From the NCBI GenBank assembly GCA_024734555.1, contig JANPWX010000106.1, forward strand, positions 2,217,004-2,281,003: a stretch of DNA of 64,000 nt. The letters are read 5' to 3'. A program made the translations under genes and the position numbers. Of the stretch, positions 10,941 to 23,475 are shown in pieces. Within the stretch, counting starts at the first letter, position 1. Every line of letters starts with the position of its first letter. Below the pieces are notes generated by a model, which ran no database searches, was not told the origin of the DNA, and saw only the letters and a list, made by a program, of their open reading frames with translations. The stretch is from Trochalopteron elliotii (Eukaryota > Chordata > Aves > Passeriformes > Leiothrichidae).

Positions 10941-11910
10941 GGCTGTGAGGGAAAGGTGGCGTGAGGGAGTAGTAGCAAATCTACAAAAAATTGCATACTG
11001 GGAAGGAAAAAACTGATATATCCAGAGGTGAAAAACTCAGGACAGAGTAGAGAAATGAGTAGTGCCAGGATTGCCTCCTCAGCCGTATCTGTGAACCAGC
11101 CTGAGCCTGGCCCTGCTTTTTTTAGAGGAAAATAGGCTTGTCAGGCCTAATCCACATCCACATCAGCAGCAGAAGAAGCTAACTCCACTAAACTAGCAAA
11201 TTTCTGGTGTAAAAATAAAGGCAGATCAACACAGGGGCAGAAAGTGAAACTTTAGTCAGTGTCACAGAAAACTGAAAGCAGCGATTTCAAGCAGAGTGTG
11301 GCTCCTGCTCTTTCCCTACAGCAGGACCCTGGCACCCAAATCCCATCCTTTTCTTCTCCAGCTCAATGCCACAAATAGGAATTCCCAGGCATGAGTGTTT
11401 TGTGCTTATAAATCCGGCAGCAATTTGCATAAATAGATGCATATTATCTGATGTACGTGCAAAATCAGACATTGCAGCTGAAAAATCCGGCCATTAAACT
11501 ATTCTGTTGGATTTGCACGTTTCCCAAGGAATGAGACACATAAATCCACTGGCTGCATCTTTGGCTATTGAGTAGATTTAATAGCATTGTGTTAACACCT
11601 AGAGACGTTAGTGAAGAACTGAGGGCTCATTGTATTGAGCTCTGTGGACAAGAATAATGAAAAGATTGTTCCAACCCCACCAATTTACAGTCTTAGTGGA
11701 TTATGGGGTTTATTTTGTTTTTGAACAAGTATTTCTGAGTTTGTTATATAACATGAAATGATTGCCATCATTGTATTGAATTTAATGTAGACCCCTTTCT
11801 ATGAAGCACTTCCACAGAGGCAGAAATAATTGAGTGACACTATCACAGCAAAGGTAAATCCTTATATATATCTCAAAAATCTTAATTTTTTCCTTTTATC
11901 TTTATCCTCA
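10941..11910. other. Upstream flank, unique sequence
   Basis: No gene or clear repeat is seen. It is AT-rich, with scattered short ORFs, and leads into the pyrimidine tract of the candidate exon at 11912. Confidence 0.6.
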
Positions 11911-11911
11911 G

Positions 11912-12246
11912 TTTCAAAGTTTGGAGCAGATTGTTCCAGGTTTAAGGTCACTTGCTATTTAAATAAAACTACAAGTACTCTGGAGACTATTGAGGATATT
12001 TTGGATTTGGGCAACTACACTGTGGATATTCTTTTTCGAATACCTGTGGCCAGTTATTTTGACTCTTGCCGGACTACAGCTGTTGCTGTGCAAATGCTCA
12101 CTCTGCTTGATAACTTTGTTAATATGACAAGTTCTACAAGCATTATCAAAATAAGTCTGACACCACAACAGATTGCGAAGAAAAGGCAGAGCAGTAGTGA
12201 AGAAAAAAAAATAGAATTCTTCAACATGTTTATAGTTGATTTCTAA
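11912..12246 (+). other. Exon-like open segment after a strong acceptor (tentative)
   Basis: A long pyrimidine tract, TTTTTCCTTTTATCTTTATC, ends in CTCAG at 11911 and is followed by an open frame to a TAA at 12244-12246. The frame encodes about 111 residues with three potential N-glycosylation sites (NKTT, NYTV, NMTS) and three cysteines. Its codon use looks more protein-like than neighbouring ORFs, including CGA, CGG and GCG codons in CpG-poor DNA. I do not recognise the product. It has no identified partner exon, and no strong poly-A signal follows closely. It is oriented away from CDH4. It could be a terminal exon, a decayed retrocopy or chance. Confidence 0.25.
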
Positions 12247-15200
12247 TCTGATGGCAAATTGATTTTTTTCCCAAACTAGTTGCCATCCTGCTTTTCTAAG
12301 TTGTGGTAACAAACTCTGTGCTCGAGGAATGAGGCTGCAAATGGAGTAGAATTCTCAGTTGTATTTTCAGTGACAGAGGTTGCTGTGAAACAGCAGGTGC
12401 CTCCCAAGCTGAGGTGTTTCCAGAAGGAGCAGAGGAGAATCCAGATCCGTGTTCAGACAGGGGAAATCTCTGGTTCATGTGTGTGGATGCTTTTGCTCTA
12501 CCACTTTCCTTCAACTCTTGACACTCCAATTAATTTTGGAAGGAATTACAGGTTTTCTAACTGATTAGCTACTATTTGAACTACCTCCTTGTTTAGCAGC
12601 ACTTCACATGAAGTGCTTATAAAATGTCTTCCTTCAGATCTTTAAGGAAAATTAAAAATATGCCATTTACATTTTTTGTACCTACTGATTCTTTTCCCAA
12701 ACTTTCAGATTGCAGGCCTGAGCTGGGCCTGAACATATGTTATTTGGGAGGGTTTGCTTCCCTTGGAGTCTGCTGGGAGACTGGTTAAGAATTGGTGTTC
12801 TGGCACAAAAAGGAAATAGGAAGCTCCACCATCTAACACAGGAATGCTACAAGATGTGGGGCTGGCGGGATGAAGACATTTCAGAGTGCACACATGCACA
12901 GTAAATCAACTTGCTAAACACCTCAAGAGCAAAACTGCTGACCCTGGGAGGCAACTTGCTGTAGTGCACAACACTCAGGAGAATAAAAGGCTCATAGACA
13001 AGACATCCACAGAGCTGACTGTGCCAGGATAACGAGGAGCTCAGAGCACACCAGGGATTTTCCCCTCCTCAATGCACACGTGCAATTCCTGCTGACAGCA
13101 GTGGGAGTTGCACATCCACACCAAGGGGACAATGGAACCCTTAGTGGTGGAGATGAGTATGGGATGTGAGCTGTGTGACCACAGAGAGGGAGCCAGGGAG
13201 AGGGAGGTGTGATCACTGGGGGACTCTACAACATACAATAAAATTGTCAAGCAGCCATCAAGTACGTGAAAGCATGGGAATAACAAATTAAATGGACAGG
13301 AGGTGAGAAAACAGAGTCTCAAGAGGCTTTTGCCTTCCTAGCTTAGGGCTGATATCTGAATTCCTTATCTGGGAAATATTCCCGCTGGCTTAACCCGTTT
13401 AATTCTCTGACAAGCAAATATTTCACTGAACTCGAGTAAATAGTTGTGGCCCAGATGCCAAGCATAAAAAGTGGTTTTATAAAAAGGTGTGATAAACAAG
13501 GAGAAATTAAATTAATACAGTGTGCAGACCTTACTGTGGGTTTCTTCTGTATGATCTGGTGATTCTTGATTTTCAAGTAGGAGGCAGCTGGGTGACCAGT
13601 GGTTTAGAGCCATTATTGCTAATTTGGGTTTGTGTCACAAGTAGTACCAAAGGACACAACAGGAAATAATGATGATCCTAGTTTGACAGATAATAGCAAA
13701 TTATGTGTTTGTGACAGCAGCTCAAAAATGAGATGAATGAGAAATGCCTTCAGATTTAATATGCGTTTGGGACCTGTTAAGGATGTGTAGGGATGAGGGA
13801 CTGAGATGAAACTGAACAGTGAAGTGAAGTGTAAATCAGAGCTATGGAGAAATTAATGATCAGGAAAAGAAAGACTTCTACCAGATCTTGATGGAAACCA
13901 ACAGAAGAAACAAAGGATGCTCCTAAGTAGGAAGAGCACAACCACAGAAGTAAAATAACTAATGGCAAAAGCCAGAGTTTGTACATTTATGTAATTTTTT
14001 TAAGTAGCAGCAACTGGAACTACATGAATAGTTGGGCACAGCTCAACATTCTGGATTGCCTATGATCTGGCTGCAGTACAAAATCTAAAGACAAAATGAT
14101 GAATCACAGAGGAGAAGGTGACTCGAAGAAGGAATCCACAAGAAAAGACCGAACAGGAATGGGCTGTGCTTCAGTCCAGGCTGATTCCATCCCTGCCCTC
14201 AGTGTGCTGGAATGTTGGGGGTGACACAGCCATCCCTCTGGTCAAACAGCTCCTTTGAAATCACATTTTCAGTCCTGCCAGACAGGCTGCAATGCCAAGG
14301 GATTTGAACCTTCTCTCTTTTATGCTACCTACTCATCCGCACACTGTGGATCCAAGGGATTCTTTCTCCCAGCTGGTCATGTGGATGGCACTGAGGAAAA
14401 CAAGACCCTGTGCAAACGCTTCCTGCTCACTTAATTACACTGACCAAGGGAGGCCAGCTTTGGTGCAGCCTGACCTGCAATTATGAGGCACACTGTGGTC
14501 TCCTCACTGAGCTGTGCAGGCATTAGTGGCAGCATGCCAGCAATGGCTATATTAAAATCAATTTGAAACTCCCAATTCTATGTCTCTTTCACCTTAAGTG
14601 AGGTAACACACCTTATACTAATGCAACTCTTTGTAAAATACTGTAAAACAAAACTGACCCGTGCAAAACAATTAACAGTTCTATTCTCTGTTTTTTTTTT
14701 CTGGTAATGTTTTGTATTCTTGCAAAAAGACAAAGGAAAAAGGAAAAAGCAGACCAAGAGGTTTAATAGATGTCTATCTTTGGTAGTGGACTGTTTAATG
14801 AAGGGCTATTTAACAAAAAAAAAAAAAGTAAAAGAGAGCAGAAAAGCAGAATTAGGTTTGTTCTCAGAGTCACCAAGGAGAATAAACTGCACGAGCTCCC
14901 TGACACAGCAGGCAGGCAGCTCCCAGGCTGCTCCGTGAGGCAATGCTTGATATTCATGGAAACAATGAAATCTCACCAGATTTAGTACAAAAAAGAGATG
15001 AATAGCCAGTCTGTGATTTTACAAGCAGAAGGAAGGCCACAGATTCCCAGTTTCCCCAAAGCCTTCACAAACTTACTGATTTTAAGACTCTCCTCAGATG
15101 AGCACGTGTTTAAGCAGGATTGTGCCATCACCTCAGGAACAGAGTTACCTGAAGGGTCATCACCTGCTTTACCTGGAACTGCAGTGGGGGAACATTATCA

Positions 15201-18200
15201 AACATAAATAAACCCAGGGATTTCCTCCCCACCCTCTCCATGCACCCTCAGCAGCTCAGGAGGAAATGTCTTTTTAGAAAAGTCCTGTGCCTGTGATTTC
15301 CTGTGCCACTGGAATGCTCACTCTCACATTCAGTGAGGTACCAGGGGAAGGGAGCAGGATCTGTCACATCTTGTGGCTCTTTATTTTTTACTCATTCACA
15401 CCGCAGAAAACCTCAAATTAATATCAACTTTTTTTTTTTTGTATAAGGGACAGCTGAAAGAAAATGAAAATTTTTTAGACCTGCAGCTTGTGCTGTTGTT
15501 ATTGTTTACAGCAGCAAATCTCATCACCATTGCATTTTTCTGATCAACATGGCCCCATATACACTGAAATGTTCACAGTAATGTGACTTATTCCAGTCCA
15601 AATCTCAAGTTACCCTGTTACAAGCAGCAATATTAATAAATGATAATTCTTTTACCTAGCAAAAACTTGAGGTCCAGATCATCTTTTCTAACATTACAGT
15701 ACATTCTTTTCTTCTTTATCAGAAAAAAAAATGTTTTCCTCTGCACAGATTGGTAAAACAAATAGAAGTGATGTTCTGAGCTGTCTCAGCCTTTTGTGGC
15801 ACCCAGGTTGTTGGTATTCCTCACAAATGCTTTTCCTCACAAATATATCCAACAGATTTTGCACTGCAGCAGATACTCTAAATTGTGTGTGTGCCTGGTA
15901 AATGCTGAGGCAGAACTCCTCAGAGAAAGCCCCAGTTACCTGTTTAATATGAAGTAATTTTCTGGAGCTGTCAGCATTTTTGGTCAAAAACCACCTGGAA
16001 GACAAAGCACTTTGCAAGAGACAGCTTTGACAACCTATGGATTTTAACAGTGGAACTGAAAGGATAAAAAAACTTGGAGAGAGGGGGGAGACAGGGGGGA
16101 GAGAGGGAGAGATGTGCTCTTGTAAGGGATTACTTTGTAACAATATGCCGTAGTCAAAGTAATGCAGCATATTTCCAATTTCCAATGAGGAAAGGTAGTG
16201 AGAAATTTACAATGTTTGCCTCCTTGCAATTCCTGTCAAGTTAAAGATGTATACAGAATTTATGTAACTATCTGGAGCAGTGATTTAGCTACAAATGAGG
16301 GTAATAATATGATAATATTACATACTAATACCAATATTACATGCCTCAGTGAAATAAAGCCTAGAAATAAAAGAAAGGGAACTATTTAGGAGCACCATAT
16401 GTATGAATAATATGGACTGACTGCAGGCCAAGAATAATAAAACCCGAAGTCTTCCACAAATGCATAAACAGAAAGGAGGAGAAAGTGTAGAGTCACAGGA
16501 GTTAAAGTTTTATTACCTACCATTGGTAGTCACCACCTGACTTCTGCTCAGCTGACAAAGGCTGGTTTTGATGTTGGTTCTGTACATGAAGTAACTGCTG
16601 CTTTTGCCAGTGCCTAGAAATGCCTGAACTCCAAAGATTAATTTTTCAAGTTCATGCGTTCATCTAACGAGATTATCTGCATTTATCCTATTAACTCTGA
16701 CCAGCAGGTCCTGTGGTCTCACATCCCCTAATCCATTCCCAGCTGCACACAGGCTTTCAAGTCAGACTGGAACCGTGTCCAGGACACACAAACAGGTGCT
16801 AAAAATATCGATACATCCAAAACTAAATAAACCCCAGCTGAAAAGGGCTTTTTTATCTCTTTGAGAGAGAAATATGTAGGAGATATTCCTGCACCATCTT
16901 TTGGTGTGAGCTGCTGGCAGGCTTGGGTTTTAATAATGCTCGTTTTAAGTGATTCTGATTGTGCTAATCCATCAGTAGGAAATGGCAGAATCAGATTTGG
17001 TTGTAGCCCAGGAGCAGCACAGGATTTAGATGGGATTTTTAAGATTTTTAACAACAAATACAAATTATGTTTGGTGCAAGCTGTGGTAACCTGGACTTCA
17101 CCTATGCAGATATTTCACCAGAACAGTTATTTGCAAGCTGATCCTTAAGTACTTTCTGAGAGATAAATCTAATAACCTTTCTGGGAAAACCTCAGCAGGA
17201 TGCAGACACTGTAATAATCCATATGCAAGCTACCACATTGTATTGTGTGCTGTCAGACAACTCAATTATTTTCTTCCAGATCTAACATAAGCTTCTGTTT
17301 AGTAAACATGATGAGACTCGAACTTTTACATATATATATATAAAGTGCTTAATTTGCATGCAAAATTGCCCTAAGTATGTATGCAAATAGGAAAACTCAT
17401 GCACAGATGACTAATTAAGTGCATTTATGTGAGAAATTACCCAATGCACGCATGGAATCTCAGTAATTGTACACACAACTCTGTGAGCCATTGCCTTTGC
17501 AATTTGGACACGTAACTGATTGAAAAAATTGTTTCCCAGCACTGTGTTGGAATAACTGATGTGGAGCACATGGCCAGAAGCAGGACAGCTGAGGGGGCTT
17601 TGGATGAAACTGCAGAAGCTTGTGAGGAGCTTTACAGTAAGAACAGAATTCACCACCTCTACCATTACTGTTTTTGTATTCACTTACAACCATCCTGTGC
17701 TAATCTGTGGTTTAAAGAGAGTCATATCTGTAAAACAACAATCAGAAAAATAAAACCAGAGCAATGGCACAAGAGCTAGTGACATTAAGGTGAAACCTGA
17801 AGTCTGCTCTTGCCTGTCCAGTATGTGTTTTGAAAACAAACAGCAAATTTTACTGTATGTGTCTTGATCAAGCTCCGTTTTGTCTCACCCAAGCAGGCTT
17901 TGGGGTATGACAGCACAACAGGAAGGTTCAGGGAGTTTTGGTGAGAAAAGGGGTATCTGTCTGTTTTAATTTTCCAGGCATTGATGTTATTATAAGTTCT
18001 GTTACCTCTAAACACTGATTAGTTCTCTTTATATCCCCAGAGTTAGAAGGTTCATGCTAACATCGTTAAGATTCAAAACAGAGAACAAATTCTTTCAATA
18101 TGATGTGATAAACATCCCTGACTTCAGTGTCCTGCAGAGAAAAATACCTGCCCAAATTGTTTGGGCATGCTCTGGCTGCTGGAAGCAGGGAACATCCTCA

Positions 18201-18399
18201 CCCTGCCTTGTGATGTTTTCCTGTTTTCTGGTCATTCTGTTGATATTGAGCATAACATGTAGAGGAGCAGCTGTTTATTTACCCACAGCTCCAGGTCAAA
18301 CGCTTCAATCAGCCCCTAAAACAGGCAAAAATACCTTTGTGGGCACAGTGAGATGTGAGGAACAGGCAGAGGGGAGAGGGAGAGGAGAGGCTGGGCAGG
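12247..18399. other. Upstream flank, mostly unique non-coding DNA
   Basis: No supported gene. It contains short A or T tracts (for example 14815-14827), a purine-rich tract (16076-16112) and a short TA run (17330-17342). ORFs up to 163 codons (15694-16185, minus) resemble no family I know and have no splice context. Confidence 0.6.
16076..16112. repeat. Purine-only, G-rich tract
   Basis: The run contains GAGGGGGGAGACAGGGGGG and then AGAGAGGGAGAG. It has two G6 runs and one G3 run, just short of a classical four-run G-quadruplex motif. Confidence 0.7.
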
Positions 18400-18720
18400 G
18401 ATGTGCCGGCACTGCCCCAGCCGGGGATGCTGAGCCCGGCCGGGCTCTGAGCTGACAGAAGGGGAGGAAGATCCGCTGTTCCAGGCTGGTTTTACACAGA
18501 ACAAAGTTTCCTCAGGCTCGATTTGAGAAGGGAGGATTTGAAGTCGGCTTCTGCCGCTAAGTGGTGCTCGAAACAGCGCAGCATCCTGGTGGTGCCGCAG
18601 CTCCCAGGCAGGAGCAGCCCCCGGCCCCGCCGAGCTGATCAGGCTGATGCAGACACTTAACAAGTGTCCATTACGCTGATTTAATCCCTCTGTGCCGCCG
18701 GATAAATCAGGGGGAAGAAC
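18400..18720. promoter_or_regulatory. Small CpG-rich segment, candidate enhancer or promoter
   Basis: CpG and GC content rise sharply against the flanks (GCCGGCACTGCCCCAGCCGG, GAGCCCGGCCGGGCTC, CCCCGGCCCCGCCGAGC). The segment contains the perfect palindrome GACACTT-aac-AAGTGTC (18652-18668), whose arms match the NK2 homeodomain core AAGTG. A TAATCCC site at 18682-18688 (bicoid/OTX-like) follows, and CCAATCCC lies just beyond. It is about 9 kb upstream of the CDH4 island. No coding frame is convincing. The regulatory role is inferred from composition and motifs only. Confidence 0.4.
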
Positions 18721-21700
18721 AGGCCAATCCCAAAGATTAAAGAAATCCGAAGATTGAGCCCTTCTATGCAGTATCTGAAGTGGAGGATTACAGAAAACAA
18801 TTCTATTTTTTTTTTTTAAGCTTTGTCTGCCTTCTTTCTGTTCCTTTTTAATTGTTACTATTGTTTTCTCCAAGTTTATGGGTGTTAGAACTTGAAGTAC
18901 TTACCAAATAAAACTTGAGAAAAACACTTCATTAATACTTGCAATTATTCCAGAACTTATTTTTAAAACAGATGCTCCATTTTTTTTTTAATTAGTTGAA
19001 AAAAAGGTAGAAAATTATTTTTCTGGAGTACATATCTACATGTAGATCTAATCCTTCCCACCCTCCAAAAGCAATGCAATTGAAAACTAGGGTGGAAATT
19101 TAGAAGGAGAATGCAAGCTTCCAACTTCTGCTCTCCTCAGTCCAAGGAGAAGTGGAAAAGCAGCAGGCAGAGGAGCTGTTTGGGCATTTTGACACCCAGG
19201 TTTTACCCACAAAATTGGATTCATTACCTGGTGTGCAACAAGCCAATGGTTACACACTGGAGAGAGAAAGATTGGTTATTTATCTGGGACTTGCGCAAGC
19301 CTGGATGCTCTGTGTATTCCACAAAACAAACACCACCACTGGGCTTTCTGTGCCATTATTTACACACAGAAATTTGGATTTAGTGACTCCCCTCTGTGAT
19401 GGTTGGTTGGTATTTTCTGTACAGGTTACACAACCCCAGCTGACACCTCTGCATGCTCAGGGGAAGGGTCTGCACCTGGGCAAGGTCTGTAGGTGTGGTT
19501 TTCAGTATTATAATGAACATATTCAAGTCTAGGATCCATGGGCCTTGAGTGTGTTGCTAAATTACCAATGTGTACAGAGACATCAATATGTTGATGTTAA
19601 TACTTCCCCAAGGTTTGTTAATTCCTGGATGTCCTGACTAAGGGGTGCAGCTGCTCTGCTTCCACTTTAAGGTTTCCTTTCTTGCTGATTTGGAAGTGCA
19701 CAAAGATCTGACATCAAGGACCATCCTGACTCAGGATAATCTCGACAAAGTCCACATTTTGCAGTGCTGTGAGCCCTTGCTCCAAGCAATTCTGCACCCG
19801 TGGTGCCTCTCAGTGCCCCTGCACAGAGGGTCCTGGGGAAGGACCAGTGGGCAAAGCTGTGCAGCCCCAGGAATGCAGAGTTCAGGAGTCAGGAAGCTTT
19901 TGTCCTGGTTTATAGGAGGAGGAGGAGGAATTTGGTTAAGCACAGTCCAGGGAGTTTACTCCTTTTCTCTGCCATCTTCTACAAAATGAAGGATGGAGAG
20001 GAAGGGTGGGTCAGTGCAGGCTCAGGTTCTTGGATCCCACGCTCTGCTGGTGGATTTCCCATCTCCTGAGGGAGCAGGTTCAGTGCTCTGTATTCACACA
20101 CCCATCAGGTGGGGTGGGGTGTCTGCAGCCAGGCCCAGCTCTGCCTGGGAGTCAGCACCTTTTAGCAGATCTGAGCACCCTAAAACATTGCCCTGCACTG
20201 AAACCCGATGAATGTCTGCCCATGTGAGCTGCTCTGCTGAGCAGAATCCTTTAAAAAAGGAGGTGGAACTTCTGGGGAGAGGATTAGTGCCTTTTGTGAA
20301 CTGTATTTGTGCACAGGGTGCTGGTTTATTCACAACATTCCCTGAGAAGTGCTTTAAATCAAGAATCAAAAGCTGAAAGGGTATCAAAGCTGTACAGGAA
20401 CTGATTACTACTATAAATTTTGCTGAAACAAGCTGATGCTTTGCTGATTCTTTGGTCTTTTTCTGGTAAAAATATGTCAGTGTTAACTCACAGCATTGAC
20501 TTCTCTGTGTTTTTTCATTTTTGTTCCATGAGATTATTTTTAGCTCCTGTGCATTAGCTCTGCTTCAGAAAAATATTGAGGCAGAGGTTGCAGGTTCTTT
20601 CTAAAAAAAACCAAATTATTTATTGATAGAAATGCAATAATGCCTGTATATCCATGAAATTATTGTCATGTGACCTCTTCCCCTCCCTTTTTGAATGGAG
20701 TTGAGACAGATGTTAGAGACAAATGTGAATTCCTCAGGAGAGAAAGAAATATCACCGGTAAATCAGCTTTATACAGAAAATCTGATAGAAATGACTATAA
20801 CAGCTGTAAAATAAGTAAACTCTGAACAGAAGAAGGAACCATTTTCAGTTTTAGGGGAAGTGGCCAAAGAACTCAAAGTGACTTTGTATGAGTTATTTAT
20901 ATTATGGAATAATTTCTGAGCTCCAAACAATGGTGAGGAAGAGGAGCTCTCCAAAATGTCCTCTAGAGAGAGCAGCAGAAATGCAAAATTCAAATGCCAT
21001 GAACAGAGTCAGGTGCAAGTCCAGAAACAGTGTGGCTCTCCTGACATTTACATTTTGTGGGCATGCATTTACATATTTAGAAATAAATTTATAGTGGTCT
21101 ACAATTTCTCGGGGAAGTTTGAGTTTGGAAGTTTTTTTTTGCTGTAGCTTCACCACCAGAAATCCTGGCCTTTCTGCAATCACCCTTAGGTTTTCCAAGA
21201 TTTAATCAGTGTATGCCAACTTTAATATCTTTCTTGTGATGCAAGAATTTTACAATTTGTTATAATATTTTCCAGGTGTTGAAATCCACTTTCTCCAGGC
21301 CAGCTCTGTGTGGTGGCATCAGTCTGGCTGGCTTGTCTCTCTGCCTTTCCCCTGCACTTCCTTCTTTTACTTGAACAGACTTTTCCTTCAGAATAAATCC
21401 TACTGTAAGCAAACTTTCTGAGCTGCTGATATTTTACTGTTTATCTCCAAGAAAATACCACAAATTCAGTAGCAGTGACCTCAGTTCTTCACCTGAATTT
21501 CAAATTGTCAGCTGACTTTCTGATACCTTTTATCTTTATATTTCTGTTGCCTGTAGATTTGGCCTCAGATCTTGCCATGTACAATTAACTCTGGTTTCTG
21601 ACGTCACCTTTCTGACCATGTGAGATTCAAAGAGAGAAAATGTTCAGTTTTCAGCTCCTTTTGTCCTGTTTATGCACAACCTGGGTCAGACACTGCTCCA

Positions 21701-22976
21701 CAATTCCAGGAGCAAACATGGAGATCTTCCAAAATGAGGATCCCACTTATCCAGCTGCCTCTTACTGGGAAATGAATCTATTTTTTCCCCACTTGTTCCT
21801 GGCTGGATCAGGAAAGACGTTCAAGTTTGAATATCCTCAATTTGGAGACAAAAGTCACACACTCTGTGAACCCTGTCATGGACTGTTTTATCCCCAGAAA
21901 TTATTTGGCAAAAATAAATACAACTATATTTAAAGAAAAAAAAAACAGAGCAAAAATATGAAAACGTGGCTTTGTATTGCTTAGAGACAGATTTCTCAGT
22001 GTTAGTCAGATTCACTAAAAACTTTTTTAAATATTACACATAATTCCTACAGTGGTAGAAATGGATAAGGAACTTCAAAACCCCAGTTTAAACCTGCAAG
22101 AAGCTTTCTGTTAAGGAAAAAAGAGGGATAATATATGTGAAATAAAAATGAAGCACTGGGTAGGTTTTCCCCCCATAGAATGTGTACATCTTGTACATTA
22201 TTCTGCAAACTACAGGCCAAATATTGATTACAATTTGAAATAAAATACAAAATGTCATTTATGCCAAATATCATAAACAACCCGACATCCTCTCATCTCT
22301 CAGAGTTTGTGAAGAGTGGAGACAATAGCATTTCCTCACAGAAACTATAAAGAATTTAAAGAGTAGGATCAATATTGTAAGGGGAACTCCTATGTGTACA
22401 TATCCAGCTGAATTCCCAGCAATAGAAAAGGGAAATATTTGTGTTGAACTCCCTGCCTAGGGCTTTAAATTGCTGTATACTATCATGCATTATGGCCTGT
22501 ATTAATTATCTAATTGAGACATTTATATGGTCATCAGGCAAGTGGGGACCTGGAGAGAAATCCCTAATTAAGACTTTGGAGTTTGATAAGAGGCTGCTCC
22601 TGCACAGTGATAAAACATTATTTTTGTCTTATCTTATGAATGTGTCAGGGCAGATTATGTTAAATGCTACCTACATGCATAATCAGATGACATATCTCTG
22701 GCAAGGCCTGCAGATAACACTCTGCAAATGCACATTTATTATTTTACAGTTCAGGCTGTTAAAAGGAGAACAAAACTTGGAGATCCAAAAGTGCAGCAAG
22801 TCCTCCTTGGCTGTGTCACACCACGGGTGATTCCCTTGGGATTTGGGCACAGAGTTTTTGGGGTGTGCTGAGAGGCAGAGCAGCTGGAAGGCAGCAGCTG
22901 GAACCACCCTGGTTCTGCACTGCTGAATTCTGCTCCCTGTGCATGGGAAGGTGGATTGCAGACATGGGAAATTCAA
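18721..22976. other. Upstream flank, unique non-coding DNA
   Basis: No supported gene or sizeable repeat. It includes short T tracts near 18810 and 18980. The 22440-22830 part is unusually free of stops in one frame and rich in homeodomain, GATA and octamer-like words, so it may be a conserved non-coding element rather than an exon. Confidence 0.55.
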
Positions 22977-22980
22977 TGAT
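22977..22980. repeat. Target-site duplication TGAT, left
   Basis: TGAT immediately precedes the TG of the LTR and is repeated at 23472-23475 after its CA. Confidence 0.75.
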
Positions 22981-23471
22981 TGTTAGCCTTGAAACACATA
23001 ATCACAGAATGATTATATGCGGGTGCTTTTATTGAAGAGCTCTGGGAATCAGGGGTGCAGGATACAGACCCAAATCTGACTCCCACATGGATTTGGGATG
23101 GACATGTTTTTATACTCTTTCATTATATAACTACATATTAATTATTAAACCCATATTGTTCTATTGTATGAATTCTTGTAGTTTTCATCAGCCCCCCCAA
23201 ACATCATTTCTCATGATTCTTAAAAAACAATCATATCCAAGTACCAAACAATCCTTACATTTAACAATCATATCATTTATCGTATGATGATTATGCAGGT
23301 GCAGTTTCACATGATCTAGTAAAGACAAAACCTAACCTTTGTTTCCAGGGCCTACATAGTTTTGGTTCCCTTTCCCAGGCCTATCCAGGCCTAATCTTTC
23401 TTTCTACCTCCCCTGAATCTATTGTATACATTTCCCATGATTTTTAGAAACATTTTAACCCTATGCTCTCA
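22981..23471 (-). mobile_element. Solo LTR, family B (491 bp)
   Basis: On the plus strand it begins TGTTAGCC and ends GCTCTCA, giving canonical TG...CA termini, and is flanked by TGAT on both sides. Read on the minus strand it has GAGTATAAAA as TATA box (plus 23107-23116), AATAAA (plus 23028-23033) followed by AGCACCCGCAT, and ends GGCTAACA. No internal retroviral sequence is present, so it is a solo LTR left by recombination between the two LTRs of a provirus. A 4-bp duplication is typical of gamma-type (ERV1) integrases. Confidence 0.85.
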
Positions 23472-23475
23472 TGAT
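23472..23475. repeat. Target-site duplication TGAT, right
   Basis: Matches the left copy at 22977-22980. Confidence 0.75.

Noticed and set aside
16076..16112. Considered as a G-quadruplex
   Set aside because: Only three qualifying G runs are close together, so the standard four-run motif is not met.
15694..16185. 163-codon minus ORF
   Set aside because: It includes translated purine tract and has no recognisable domain.
18316..18873. 185-codon minus ORF over the small CpG-rich segment
   Set aside because: GC-rich DNA lowers stop frequency, and the protein is low in recognisable features. A regulatory reading is simpler.
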